Positions 52,799 through 62,553 of a stretch of 64,000 nt of DNA are shown here, one piece after another. Source of the DNA: RH-AL1 sp050013235 (lineage in GTDB: Bacteria > Pseudomonadota > Alphaproteobacteria > Rhizobiales > Beijerinckiaceae); the NCBI GenBank assembly GCA_050013235.1, contig JBEKFQ010000015.1, positions 3,311-67,310 of the forward strand, read 5' to 3'. Position 1 is the stretch's first letter; each line of letters starts with the position of its first letter. The notes below the pieces were generated by a model, which saw nothing but the letters and a program-made list of their open reading frames with translations, had not been told where the DNA came from and did no database searches. The position numbers were made by a program, and so were the translations under genes.

Positions 52799-54585
52799 CT
52801 CTTCGTCATGATTATCCGGAATATCCGGTAGGGCGTGCCGGTCATGGGGACAGGCGTCAACCAGGCTGGGATCTGCCCGGCGAGCAAGACGGCGGCGAGA
52901 CCTCCGGGCGCGCGCTTGGCCAGAGCTTGCGTTTCTCCGAAGCCGGGGCAAATCGCGACATAATTGGCGCCGCGCGCGGTCAGCATGGAATAAGCATCTT
53001 CCGGCTTGGCCAGCATACTTTCGAGCATCAAAAGATTGCCCGCATTATCCCTGTGGTAGGGCGCGGCGAAGACGCTCATCCCGGTATGAACGAGAAAATA
53101 GGCACCGGAATCGATGGGCGCCACGATTCGGCCGGGCGGTAGCTCCGCTAGGGCCGTGAAGGACGGGGGGGCGAGGCATTTGTTGCCGGCGCGGGTGGGC
53201 GCCGTCCCGACATCGTCGGGAAGCACGAGGCCCCAAGCCGCCGAGGTGAAGGGGAAGACGAGGCAAAGCGCGAGGAGGGCCAATTCATTCCGGCCGGCCC
53301 GTTTCGCCCGGCCGTGCAGCGCGATGGCCAGCGGCAGGGCGCCGGCGATGGCCAGCGGCGTGACCGATGTAAAAACGCGGATCTGCCAGAATCCCACGGC
53401 GAGTCCGGTGCCGATGAGGGCGCTCAGCAGGAGGAAACGCTTCGCCGTGATCCCGCGCCAGAGGATCGCGGCCGCGAGCGTGCCGCAAAGACCGAGGGCG
53501 ACGGGCATTAGCGTGAGCAAGGCGCCTTGCGGATCCTCGCGGAAAAAGCGCGGGAAGGGCAGGGATTCCGTGACGTTGGAGAGCCAAACCGAGCGCACCA
53601 GCGGGGCGACATTGGCAAAGGGATCATGCAGGCAGGCGGGATAAAACAAAGCGACATATCCGGCGGCGAGCACGCCAATCCCGCCGGCCGCGGCCAAGCG
53701 TGCGGGGCGTCCGGGCAGGCGGTTCGAGAGCGCGGCCAAGAGCGCGCATCCCGCCGCGCCAATCAGGCCCGCGCCGAGATGAGCCGCCCCAAACGCATCG
53801 CAAACCGGATCGAACCAGCGGTCCGGGGCCACCGTGAGAAGAAAGAAAGGGATCAGGCCGGCAGCGAGGCCAAGCGCGAAAGATCTCAGCATCCCGGCCA
53901 TCGGCGCGCCATGCCAGACCCAAAAGCCAACGGCCATGCCGCAGAGACAGGCGATGAACGGGAGATCCTCGAGATTGATCGAAAGCGAAAAACCGACGAG
54001 CAGACCGGCAAGAAACATCCGGCGCGCCTTGGCGGGATCGAGCGCCTCCAAGGCGGCGATCGTCATGAAAAGCAGCGCGAGAACCTGCGGGGAATGATGC
54101 GCGATGCGGCCGGGCTGAAACTGGACGATGGCGCCGCCGCAGAACAGAGCCGCCGCGATGGCGGGCAGCCGGGCGATGGGGCCAAGTAAAACCGTCGCAA
54201 GCCGCGCAACGCCGTAAAACAGGCCGAGAAGCAAAAGGAATGGATAAACCAGCCGCGTCAGCTTTTCCGCCAAAACGGGATTCGTGACGAGTCCGAAGGC
54301 CTTGATCAGCAGGGCCAAGGGTAGATCGATCGTCCGCGACCAATGCATGTAAGTGCCGGCGGGCGGATCGAGGCCATAGGCCGTCATGTCGAACCAATGC
54401 TGGCCACCAAGCAGGGCGCGCACCTCGACGAGCCGCATCGCATCGTCGGGATCGTAAAACGCGCCGTGGGTCCAGACCTCGATCAGGCGAGGCGAGAACA
54501 TGACGAAGGTGAGGATCGCGGCGCCAAGGACGGCGGCGGCGGTGATCAAGCCGGGGGATGGCGCAACGGCCGGAGCGGCTTTCAA
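52795..54585 (-). CDS. polytopic GT-C-like glycosyltransferase / STT3-like membrane protein
   Basis: 596 residues with about 11-13 membrane helices. The first extracytoplasmic loop carries YDPDDAMRLVEVRALLGGQH, an acidic motif like the DxD of lipid-linked GT-C enzymes, and YMHWSRTIDLPL. The C-terminal ~120 residues are a periplasmic domain. Related proteins are annotated as hypothetical or AglB-like. Sugar and acceptor are unknown. Stands alone; the His-rich gene follows 92 bases downstream. Confidence 0.7.
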   Translation of the reverse strand: MKAAPAVAPSPGLITAAAVLGAAILTFVMFSPRLIEVWTHGAFYDPDDAMRLVEVRALLGGQHWFDMTAYGLDPPAGTYMHWSRTIDLPLALLIKAFGLVTNPVLAEKLTRLVYPFLLLLGLFYGVARLATVLLGPIARLPAIAAALFCGGAIVQFQPGRIAHHSPQVLALLFMTIAALEALDPAKARRMFLAGLLVGFSLSINLEDLPFIACLCGMAVGFWVWHGAPMAGMLRSFALGLAAGLIPFFLLTVAPDRWFDPVCDAFGAAHLGAGLIGAAGCALLAALSNRLPGRPARLAAAGGIGVLAAGYVALFYPACLHDPFANVAPLVRSVWLSNVTESLPFPRFFREDPQGALLTLMPVALGLCGTLAAAILWRGITAKRFLLLSALIGTGLAVGFWQIRVFTSVTPLAIAGALPLAIALHGRAKRAGRNELALLALCLVFPFTSAAWGLVLPDDVGTAPTRAGNKCLAPPSFTALAELPPGRIVAPIDSGAYFLVHTGMSVFAAPYHRDNAGNLLMLESMLAKPEDAYSMLTARGANYVAICPGFGETQALAKRAPGGLAAVLLAGQIPAWLTPVPMTGTPYRIFRIIMTKS

Positions 54586-54739
54586 CGCGAGCTTGTGTTC
54601 AGCCGGCGCGGCGGATTCTCCGGTGAAAACAGACAGGGCACAGCTCCATCGGCATGCGGGCGCGATGAAGGTTTATGCGCAGGCTTGGCTTACCAGCGCG
54701 TTACTGCCTTGGGTGACGCCGTTTGGGGATCCATCAACC

Positions 54740-54876
54740 CCCTCACATTGAGGGCGCGAAGCGCGTCTCGAAATGCGAGGGCCTCGCGAGGCCGGAGCGA
54801 TCCAAACGCTCCCGCAGTCCGAGGGACCGCCCTCGTGCTTCGAGACGCGTGCTTTGCCCGCTCCTCAGCATGAGGG
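54740..54876. repeat. pair of family B palindromic repeats in opposite orientation
   Basis: 54740-54781 (CCTCACATTGAGGGCGCGAA ... GCGAGGG) is the reverse complement type of 54830-54876 (CCCTCGTGCTTCGAGACGCG ... CAGCATGAGGG). Together they form a large inverted structure between two minus-strand genes (GT-C-like and indolepyruvate oxidoreductase). Related to 35441-35490. Confidence 0.75.
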
Positions 54877-54906
54877 CTATTGGGAAAGGGAAGAGCGGCT
54901 GGAGAC

Positions 54907-57900
54907 CTACTCCGCTGCCCAGCGGAGCGCGGGCGCGCCGTCGCGCCATTGCGCCAGAAGCGCCTCTTCCCCGGCCTTGGCGGCGAGGCGGTTGCGTTCT
55001 TTCACGTGGCCGTAGCCCTTGATCGACTCGGGCAAAGCGGCGAGGGCCACGGCAATGGCGTGATTGTCATGGGTGAGGCCGCTCATCAGCTCCGCCATGA
55101 GCTTTTCGTAAGCCGCGATGGATTGGCGCTCCACCCGGCGTTCGTTGGTGTAACCGAACGGGTCGAGCAAGCTGCCGCGCAGGTGCTTGCCCGCCGCGAG
55201 CACGGGGAACAACTTGCGCATCCACGGGCCGAAGGCGGTCTTGACCGGCACGCCCTTCTTGTTCCGCCGCGCGAGGACCGGCGGGGCGAGATGATAGGTG
55301 ATCTTCAGATCGCCCTCGAAGGATTCCGCCATCTGCCGGGCAAACGAGCCGTCGCTGTAGAGGCGGGCGATTTCATATTCGTCCTTGATCGCGAGGAGCT
55401 TGAAATAGCCCTTGGCGACGGCCTCGGCGAAACCGGTCAGGCCTGGCGCCAATGCGGTTTCCGCGTTGGCGGCGCGATCCACCAAGGCGCGGTAGCGCTT
55501 GGCGTAACCGGCATTTTGATAGCCGGTGAGGAAGGTTGCGCGCCGCGCGACGATCTCGTCGAACGATTGAGCGGGCGCGTTGCGGCGGGCGCCGGGCTTG
55601 GCGGCGGCGGCGATGACGGCCATGCCGGCCGGGTCGGCCGCGGCGCGGCGGCCCCAGGCGAAGGCCTGGCGGTTCATGTCGATCGCCTCGCCATTGAGCT
55701 CGATGGCGCGCAGGATCGAATCTTCCGACAGGGGGATCAGCCCCTGCTGCCAGGCAAAGCCCAGGGCGAACATATTACCGGCCAGCGAGGTGCCGAGTAG
55801 CGCCGAGGCAATGCCCGTGGCGTCGAGATAGGAAACGCTGGTTCCAGCCGCAAGATTGATGGCTTGCTTGAGGCGGGCGGTGGGCAGATCGTAATTGGGG
55901 TTGCGCGTGAATTCGCCGGGAAAGATTTCGGCCGAGTTCACGACCATCGCGGTGCTGTCGCGGCGGATCGTGGCGAGCACGGATTTGGAGCCGGTGGCGA
56001 CGATGTCGCAGCCCAGAATCACATCGGCCTCGCCGGCGGCGATCCGGATGGCGTGGATGTCTTGCGGGCGCTCGGCGATCTTGATGTGGCTATAGACCGA
56101 TCCGCCCTTTTGCGCGAGGCCGGCCATGTCCATGATGCCGCAGCCGCGCCCTTCGAGATGGGCGGCCATGCCGAGGATCGCGCCGATGGTGACGACACCC
56201 GTGCCGCCGACGCCGGTCACGACGATGGAATAGGGTTTCGATGTCAGAGGCGCAGGCGCGCGGCGGGGCGGCAGCGGGCGCAAGCCCTCGGCGGTCTGCG
56301 GCGCGAGCTTTTTCGGCTGGGCGCCGCTCACGGTCACGATCGCCGGGCAGAAGCCGCTGACGCAGCTCGTGTCCTTGTTGCAGCTCGTTTGGTCGATGAC
56401 GCGTTTGCGGCCGAATTCGGTCTCCAACGGCTGGATCGACACGCAATTGGAGGTGACGCCGCAATCGCCGCAGCCTTCGCAGGCCAATTCGTTGATGACC
56501 ACGCGCAGGTCGGGATCGGGCATGGTGCCCTTCTTCCGGCGGCGGCGCATTTCGGCGGCGCACGTCTGATCGTAGATGAGAACGCTGGGGCCTTGCACCT
56601 CGGCGAGGGCTTTTTGAACCGTGTCCAGATTCTCGCGGCCCTCGATCGTGACGCCCTCGGGCCAGCGGATCGACGCCGGATATTTTCCCGGCTCGTCCGA
56701 GACGATGGCGATGGTTTTGACGCCTTCGGCGGCGACTTGCCGGGCGATCATGTCGACGGTCAAGCCGCCTTCGTGGCTTTGGCCACCGGTCATCGCGACG
56801 GCGTCGTTGAACAGGATTTTATAGGTGATGTTCGTCTTGGCGGCGACGGCCCAGCGAATCGCCAGCGTGCCGGAATGATTATAGGTGCCGTCGCCCAAAT
56901 TCTGGAACACGTGGCCGCGCTTCGAGAACGGTGCCTCGCCGATCCAATTCGCGCCCTCGCCACCCATTTGGGTGAAACCTTCGGTGCCGCGATCCATCGC
57001 TTGCACCATGTAATGGCAGCCGATGCCGGCATAGGCCCGCGAGCCCTCGGGAACGGCGGTCGAGGAATTATGCGGGCAGCCCGAGCAGAAATAGGGCGTG
57101 CGCGAGGCAATATCCGTCAGGCCGCGAACCGCGCCCTGGATGCGCTCCAACCGGTCGAGCAATTTGGCGAGATCGATATTCGGCGTATGGCGCATGATGC
57201 GGCGGCCGATGGCAATGGCGATGTCGTTGATGTCGAGCGCGCCATGCGGCGGAAACAGCGGCGCGCCGGTTTCGTCGGCCTTGCCGATGCAAACGGGCCG
57301 CTGCGCCAGCCCATAGAGCTGCTCGCGGACCTGGGTTTCGATCAGGGATCGTTTTTCCTCGACAACCATGATCGTCTCGAGCCCTTCGGCGAAGGCCTTG
57401 AGACCTTCGGGCTCGACCGGCCAGGGACAGGCGAGCTTGTAGAGCCGGATGCCGTAGGCATTGGCCTTGACCTCGTCGATCCCCAAAGCCTCGAGCGCCT
57501 GGCGGACATCGAGATAGGCCTTGCCCACCGTCACAATGCCGAGCCGCGCCTTGGGACCGCCGGAGAGAATGATTTTATTGAGCTTGTTCGCGCGCAGAAA
57601 GCCATGGATCGCGGCGAGCTTGTCGCGCGTCAGCCGGACGTCTTGATCGAGGACCGAATCGTTGGGACGGATATTGAGACCGCCGGGCGGCAGAGCGACG
57701 TCGAGGGGAAGCTGGTAGGAAAAGCGATCCAGCGAGGCGTCGATGGACGCCGTCGATTCGATCGTGTCCTTGACGCATTTGATCCCGGTCCACGTCCCGG
57801 TATAGCGGCTCATGGCGATGCCCATGAGACCGTAATCGATGATCTCCTGCACGCCGGCCGGCGAGAGAATGGGCATCATCATATCGGCGAAAATGAATTC

Positions 57901-58521
57901 CGACTGATGCGCCGTGCTCGAGGATTCCGCGAGGTGGTCGTCGCCCATCAAGGCGAGCACGCCGCCGAGCGCGGAGGTGCCGGCGAGATTGGCATGGCGG
58001 AACACATCGCCGGAGCGGTCGACGCCGGGGCCCTTGCCGTACCAGAGCGAAAACACGCCGTCGTAACGGCCTTCGCCGCGCATTTCGGCCTGCTGCGCGC
58101 CCCAAACGGCGGTGGCGGCGAGGTCTTCGTTCAAGCCGGGCTCGAACGTGATGGCGGCGGCGTCGAGAACCTTTTTCGCGGAGAATAGATTGGAATCCAG
58201 CCGGCCGAGCGGAGAGCCCCGGTAACCCGAAACGAAACCGGCGGTGTCGTGACCCGCGCGGCGGTCGATCTCGCGTTGCATGAGAAGCAGGCGAACGACG
58301 GCCTGGGCGCCGGAAACGAAAATACGATCCTTCCTCAGATCGAATTTGTCGGCGAGCGTGGTCGTGGAAAGGTCCGGCCTCGGCTGGACGATGGCGCGCA
58401 GAGCGGCGGCGCCCTTGGCCCCAGAGAAAGAAAAGCGCGGGCCGAACTCCGTCCCGCCGGATGCGCTATCGTCCGCGCGAAAACCCTCGTCACGGCGCGA
58501 GCCGGAAAACCTATCGGTCAT
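54907..58521 (-). CDS. fused indolepyruvate:ferredoxin oxidoreductase (IorA-IorB)
   Basis: 1204 residues. Oxidatively decarboxylates aryl-pyruvates to acyl-CoA with ferredoxin and thiamine diphosphate. Order: a pyrimidine-binding domain (about 30-350), a TPP domain with YFCSGCPHNSS and GGEGANWIG, a cysteine-rich Fe-S region (ACEGCGDCGVTSNC, then SCNKDTSCVSGFCP), a gamma domain with VVTGVGGTGVVTIGAILG, and a C-terminal DUF6537-like part. The fused form is typical of Alphaproteobacteria. Start at ATG 58521 (MTDRFSGSRRDEG); ATG 58545 is also possible. Confidence 0.92.
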   Translation of the reverse strand: MTDRFSGSRRDEGFRADDSASGGTEFGPRFSFSGAKGAAALRAIVQPRPDLSTTTLADKFDLRKDRIFVSGAQAVVRLLLMQREIDRRAGHDTAGFVSGYRGSPLGRLDSNLFSAKKVLDAAAITFEPGLNEDLAATAVWGAQQAEMRGEGRYDGVFSLWYGKGPGVDRSGDVFRHANLAGTSALGGVLALMGDDHLAESSSTAHQSEFIFADMMMPILSPAGVQEIIDYGLMGIAMSRYTGTWTGIKCVKDTIESTASIDASLDRFSYQLPLDVALPPGGLNIRPNDSVLDQDVRLTRDKLAAIHGFLRANKLNKIILSGGPKARLGIVTVGKAYLDVRQALEALGIDEVKANAYGIRLYKLACPWPVEPEGLKAFAEGLETIMVVEEKRSLIETQVREQLYGLAQRPVCIGKADETGAPLFPPHGALDINDIAIAIGRRIMRHTPNIDLAKLLDRLERIQGAVRGLTDIASRTPYFCSGCPHNSSTAVPEGSRAYAGIGCHYMVQAMDRGTEGFTQMGGEGANWIGEAPFSKRGHVFQNLGDGTYNHSGTLAIRWAVAAKTNITYKILFNDAVAMTGGQSHEGGLTVDMIARQVAAEGVKTIAIVSDEPGKYPASIRWPEGVTIEGRENLDTVQKALAEVQGPSVLIYDQTCAAEMRRRRKKGTMPDPDLRVVINELACEGCGDCGVTSNCVSIQPLETEFGRKRVIDQTSCNKDTSCVSGFCPAIVTVSGAQPKKLAPQTAEGLRPLPPRRAPAPLTSKPYSIVVTGVGGTGVVTIGAILGMAAHLEGRGCGIMDMAGLAQKGGSVYSHIKIAERPQDIHAIRIAAGEADVILGCDIVATGSKSVLATIRRDSTAMVVNSAEIFPGEFTRNPNYDLPTARLKQAINLAAGTSVSYLDATGIASALLGTSLAGNMFALGFAWQQGLIPLSEDSILRAIELNGEAIDMNRQAFAWGRRAAADPAGMAVIAAAAKPGARRNAPAQSFDEIVARRATFLTGYQNAGYAKRYRALVDRAANAETALAPGLTGFAEAVAKGYFKLLAIKDEYEIARLYSDGSFARQMAESFEGDLKITYHLAPPVLARRNKKGVPVKTAFGPWMRKLFPVLAAGKHLRGSLLDPFGYTNERRVERQSIAAYEKLMAELMSGLTHDNHAIAVALAALPESIKGYGHVKERNRLAAKAGEEALLAQWRDGAPALRWAAE

Positions 58522-58915
58522 TCCGTCCACCGTTGACCTTGGCATGCTGAGCGCACGCCCCTTGCCGAGGATGCAATTTGACTGAAGCGCGGATGACGAG
58601 GCCCCCTCTACCGCAAAACTGGACCCTAGGACTACGCCATTCATCATTTTGAAACCAGATTGGGCGGCGCTTTGGCCGGTAACCTTTTGTGTATCTTTGT
58701 ATCAAACCAGGCGAATCGGAGGCGCCGGCCGGCCGGTCCGGGTTCGCTCTCTGGTAGAAAACACTATATTTTTCAGAGATGTAGAAAATTAGCAGTTTAG
58801 AGAGGCCTTGCAACAACCTGGGATAAGCCGTTATAGGCTGGGGGCAGCGTGGTTGCGGGGGACCAGACTATTTTCATACCGGTGGTGGACTGCGGGGGCG
58901 AACGGAAACGATTTG
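58522..58915. other. divergent promoter region
   Basis: 394 bases between divergent genes, with AT-rich patches at 58680-58705 and 58755-58800 likely to hold promoters. Reading frames here are short and unsupported. Confidence 0.5.
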
Positions 58916-60076
58916 ATGATAATCTCGATCATTGCGGCGGCTTGGTGGGTGTCGGCCCTGGGTGTTTTTCTCCTGTCAGCGGTCTGCGTTCTGCTCCAGC
59001 CTTCGATTCAACGGCGTAGGACGGCTCGCCGGGACCAGCCGCCGGTTTCCGTGATTCTGCCGGTCAAGTTGGTCAATCCCGGTTTCGAGCGTGCGCAGGC
59101 CTCCGCCTTTAAGCAGGACTATCCCTCTTACGAGGTCTTGATCAGCGCGGCCGAGACGGAGTCGTCCGCGCTTGCGATCATGCAAAGGCTCGCCGGCCAA
59201 TCCGCGATCCCCGCCCGGATCCTCCATTCCCGCGAGACGGCGGCGGTCAGTCCGAAGCTCAATACGATGACCCCGTCTTTCGCGGCGGCCCGGCATGATT
59301 TTCTGCTCACGAAGGATTCCAACATCACCTTCGCGCCGGACACGATTTCGAATCTGATGGAAAGCTTTGGACCCGGAGTCGGTCTCGTCTGCGCGGTGCC
59401 GGTGGCGTTGCGGCCGGAGACGCTGGCGGGCATGATCGAGGCGACCTTGATCAATCGCGATGCCCGTCTGCTCCTCACGACTTCGGCTTTCGGCAAGGGA
59501 TTTGGGGTCGGCAAGGTCATGCTGTTCCGCCGGAGCGATCTGGAGCGGGCGGGTGGTGTGTCCGTCCTCGCTCATACGATCGCGGAGGATAGCGCGCTGC
59601 AAAAGGGCATGGCTACAATTGGGCTCAAGACCGTTTTCGCTGGCGTTCCCGTCGATCAGGAGATCGGGGCGCGGCGCCTGCGCGATGTCTATGACCGGCA
59701 GGCCCGTTGGGCCGCGATCCGGCGGATGGAAGTCCCGATTTCGTTTCCATTCGAGCCGATCGCTTGCGCTTTGCCGGCAGCAATCGCCGGCGGGCTGGCG
59801 GCGCCGTTGATTGGTCTGAGTGCGATGGATGGATTTGGCTTGACGATCACCGGTTACATCTTGGCAGAGGTTGGTGTATCTGTTTGTAAACGCTGGACTA
59901 TTTCGCCGTGGGCGCCGGTTGCGTTCTTGGCTCGGGATGTCATTTTGCTCGCCGCTTGGGCCGCGGCTTGGACAACGCGCGAAGTGGTTTGGGCCGGGCA
60001 GCGGAAGGTCGTCCACGCCCCGCGTGGGCGGAAGTGCAAGACTCCCGTTAGCGCAGAAGGCGTAAAGCTCCCGTAG
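58916..60076 (+). CDS. GT21-family glycosyltransferase (ceramide glucosyltransferase / HpnI-like)
   Basis: 386 residues. An N-terminal TM (about 4-25), a GT-A domain with PVSVILPVK, KDSNITFAP (DxD-like), the later AEDSALQKGM and RQARWAAIRR (the RxxRW of processive GT2/GT21), then C-terminal hydrophobic helices. GT21 members glucosylate ceramide or add GlcNAc to hopanoids (HpnI). ATG 58916 puts the TM first. The adjacent FA2H-like hydroxylase supports a sphingolipid or other membrane-lipid role over hopanoids, with no hpn genes nearby. Confidence 0.85.
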   Translation: MIISIIAAAWWVSALGVFLLSAVCVLLQPSIQRRRTARRDQPPVSVILPVKLVNPGFERAQASAFKQDYPSYEVLISAAETESSALAIMQRLAGQSAIPARILHSRETAAVSPKLNTMTPSFAAARHDFLLTKDSNITFAPDTISNLMESFGPGVGLVCAVPVALRPETLAGMIEATLINRDARLLLTTSAFGKGFGVGKVMLFRRSDLERAGGVSVLAHTIAEDSALQKGMATIGLKTVFAGVPVDQEIGARRLRDVYDRQARWAAIRRMEVPISFPFEPIACALPAAIAGGLAAPLIGLSAMDGFGLTITGYILAEVGVSVCKRWTISPWAPVAFLARDVILLAAWAAAWTTREVVWAGQRKVVHAPRGRKCKTPVSAEGVKLP

Positions 60077-60096
60077 GGGCGGAGGGCATAAAGCTT

Positions 60097-60112
60097 GCCC
60101 CTCGCGCGGGGC
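60097..60112. terminator. weak hairpin between convergent genes
   Basis: GCCCC-TCGCGC-GGGGC followed by TGTTT. It lies between the convergent GT21 and hydroxylase genes. Poor T tract, so termination is only possible. Confidence 0.3.
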
Positions 60113-60130
60113 TGTTTGGAAAAACGAGCG

Positions 60131-60766
60131 TTACTGCTTCGGCTTGTCCGCCGTGCCGAACACGAAATCCCAATAAGGTGCGCTCACTCCGAAGCTTTTT
60201 TCCGGATCGCGGAAATGGTGCAATAGGTGCAGCCGGCGCAGCGTCAAGCCGAGCTTGGTCGTGGGTTGGGCGTGGTGCGTGTAATAATGGACCATGTCGT
60301 AGACGAGATAGCCGATGATGAAGCCCATCAAAACCGGAGAGCGTAGCGTCGAGCCGAACACCAATGTGATCAAGGCGAAGGCGATGGCCATGATCGGGCC
60401 GGAGAGCAGAACCGGCATCACGAGCCGCAGCGGATCGCTGGGATGATCGTGATGAACGCCGTGAATCAAGAAGTGCAGACGCTTTCCGTAGCGGCCTGGA
60501 AATTCCCAATGGAAGAGATAACGGTGGCCGAAATATTCGATCAACGTCCAGATGACATAGCCGAGTATGGTGGCGCCCGCGACGGCCAACGGCGGCATCG
60601 AAGAGGCGCTGATGTAGCCGAGTAGCAGGACAACCGGCACATAAACGATCAAAGGCACGGTCCAATGCACGCGCGACAATTTGTCGAGCAAAGGATTCTG
60701 GAAAAGGCGCGGGGATGCGCTCAGACGATCTGCTTCGCTCGTAAAACCTTGGTCTGACGCTGCCAT
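60131..60766 (-). CDS. FA2H-like fatty acid hydroxylase (sterol desaturase superfamily)
   Basis: 211-residue integral membrane di-iron enzyme. All histidine clusters of the superfamily are present: HRYLFH, HFLIHGVHHDHP, MVHYYTHH and RLHLLHH. The compact size and HGVHHDHP order resemble the hydroxylase domain of fatty acid 2-hydroxylase, which hydroxylates ceramide N-acyl chains; the cytochrome b5 domain is missing, as in bacterial members. About four membrane helices. Convergent with the GT21 gene. Confidence 0.88.
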   Translation of the reverse strand: MAASDQGFTSEADRLSASPRLFQNPLLDKLSRVHWTVPLIVYVPVVLLLGYISASSMPPLAVAGATILGYVIWTLIEYFGHRYLFHWEFPGRYGKRLHFLIHGVHHDHPSDPLRLVMPVLLSGPIMAIAFALITLVFGSTLRSPVLMGFIIGYLVYDMVHYYTHHAQPTTKLGLTLRRLHLLHHFRDPEKSFGVSAPYWDFVFGTADKPKQ

Positions 60767-61245
60767 TGAACACCTGCCTGCGTTAGGGAAGCCGTTTGCT
60801 TTCCAAGAAGGGAGAGCGATTTCCGGCTTCCGTCAGATAAAACCACCGTCTTTCAAAACCACTGTTTTTTCAGTGCTTTCATTCCGGTCTCGCCGCGAAA
60901 GCCCTACGTGCTCTCGTGGTGGAGGCCGTTTAAGCGTGTACCCGAGTTAAGCGTGTACCCGAGGCGCCGCGCGGCGGGCAAATCACATGATGCAACATTG
61001 CCGTGCGGCCGGTACGCCTCGCCAGTGCGGTCTCTTTGCCATATTTTTTCACCGGGCCAAAGAAATAATCCCACGCGCCGGCGGGATGCGCTACGCTTCG
61101 GTTTTCCGGTTCGAGCTGGTTTCTGTCATCTTGGCGTTTCGCCCGGCCGGCAAGACCTCGAGACGGCAATCGCATTATTGCCTGCTTGATTCATCGGGCC
61201 ATTCCCCTTAGGCAGCCCCTACCGCGTCCAGCGAAGGACCCTAGC
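60767..61245. other. intergenic region between hydroxylase and GT2 genes
   Basis: 479 bases between divergent genes, no supported gene; several short unsupported frames. Includes the 17-bp tandem duplication listed separately. Confidence 0.5.
60930..60963. repeat. perfect 17-bp tandem duplication
   Basis: TTAAGCGTGTACCCGAG occurs twice head to tail (60930-60946 and 60947-60963) in the upstream region of the hydroxylase gene. Confidence 0.9.
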
Positions 61246-62553
61246 TTGAGCGTTCACCAGCTTCTTCTCGATATTTTCGAGACATGCCTTTACGTGTCGT
61301 CGATTGGCTTAATTGCGGTCGGAAGCGGCTTCCTCGCCTTGATATGCATCAAAGGCTACGATCTGCTGGGGCCGCCGCATTGGCGCAATAATCTTCCCCG
61401 CGCCTTCGTTCCCGAGGCGGACTTGCCCGATGTGCTCGTGCAAATTCCGCTCTTCAACGAGCATGAAGTCGCGCTCGGCGCGATCAAATCCGCCGTGGCG
61501 CTCGATTGGCCCGCGGGCAAGCTGCACATCCAGATGTTGGATGATTCCACCGACGAGACGCCGGCCATGATCGCCGCGGAGGTGGCCAAATTGCGGGCGC
61601 GCGGTGTGTCGATCACCCATGTGCGGCGCGAGAACCGGACGGGTTTCAAGGCGGGCGCCCTGGCGGCGGGGCTCAAACTCAGCTCCGCGCCCTTGATTGC
61701 CCTGCTCGATGTCGATTTCCGGCCGCCGCCGCATTGGCTCCGCGATGCCGTGCCGGTTCTACTCGCCGATCCCGACGCCGGTTTTATCCAATCGCGGTGC
61801 GAATTTTCCAATTACCGCACGAATTGGCTGACGCGGGTGCAGGGCTTGATGCTCGATGCCCATTTCGTCGTCGAGCAGGCTGGGCGGTTTCGCGGCGGTT
61901 GGATGTTCCAATTCAACGGCACCGGGGGAATCTGGCGGCGCGCCGCCATTTCCGAGGCCGGGGGATGGTCGTCCGATTCCCTTTGCGAAGATCTCGACTT
62001 GACCATCCGCGTGGCGCTCGCGGGCTGGCGCGGCCTGTTCTTGATGGAGCCCGCCATTCCCGGTCTGGTGCCCGAGCGCATCAGCCATTGGCGCGTGCAG
62101 CAACGGCGCTGGTCGACCGGTTTCGTGCAAGTCGCGCGCAAGCTACTGGGCCAAGTCTGGAGCATTCCCTGGTCCTTCGGCTACAAGGTCTCGGCCACTT
62201 TTCTCATCTTCGTCCAATTATTTTATCCCTGCGCGGCCCTTGCCGTCGTGTCCTTTTTGGCATGCCTTGCCCTGCGCGGCGGCAATGTCATGCCTTATGT
62301 TCCCCTGCTCGGTCTGATCGGCGCGCTCATCTTGATCATCGTCACCGGCCTGACGCTCTTGCCCTATGTCGCGTTGAAGCGCGGCCCGGCGTGGCGCTAT
62401 CTCGCCACCGTGGTCCTCGTGCCGCCCGCCATGATCTTCATCAGCCTGTCCAACGCGCCCTCGATCGTGAAAACCCTGTTCGGACGCGAGGAAAGCTTTA
62501 AGCGGACCCCGAAATCCGCCAAGGCGGTGCGGGAACTCCCGGCGCAAGACTGA
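61246..62553 (+). CDS. family 2 glycosyltransferase, cellulose-synthase-like A type
   Basis: 435 residues. N-terminal TM, a GT-A domain with LVQIPLFNE, QMLDDSTDET, the DxD in LLDVDFRPP, GTGGIWRRAA, the TED-like CEDLDLTIR and the QQRRW motif, then about four membrane helices. This is the CSLA/glucomannan-synthase-like form of processive GT2. The start is TTG 61246, because GAAGGA lies 8 bases upstream and no ATG or GTG fits; the frame is open to 61186. Product unknown: a beta-mannan-like polymer or glycolipid. Confidence 0.87.
   Translation: MSVHQLLLDIFETCLYVSSIGLIAVGSGFLALICIKGYDLLGPPHWRNNLPRAFVPEADLPDVLVQIPLFNEHEVALGAIKSAVALDWPAGKLHIQMLDDSTDETPAMIAAEVAKLRARGVSITHVRRENRTGFKAGALAAGLKLSSAPLIALLDVDFRPPPHWLRDAVPVLLADPDAGFIQSRCEFSNYRTNWLTRVQGLMLDAHFVVEQAGRFRGGWMFQFNGTGGIWRRAAISEAGGWSSDSLCEDLDLTIRVALAGWRGLFLMEPAIPGLVPERISHWRVQQRRWSTGFVQVARKLLGQVWSIPWSFGYKVSATFLIFVQLFYPCAALAVVSFLACLALRGGNVMPYVPLLGLIGALILIIVTGLTLLPYVALKRGPAWRYLATVVLVPPAMIFISLSNAPSIVKTLFGREESFKRTPKSAKAVRELPAQD

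Noticed and set aside
55864..58188. 774-codon open frame opposite the indolepyruvate oxidoreductase
   Set aside because: Shadow; His/Asp/Gly-rich without motifs, a typical artefact of high-GC antisense frames.
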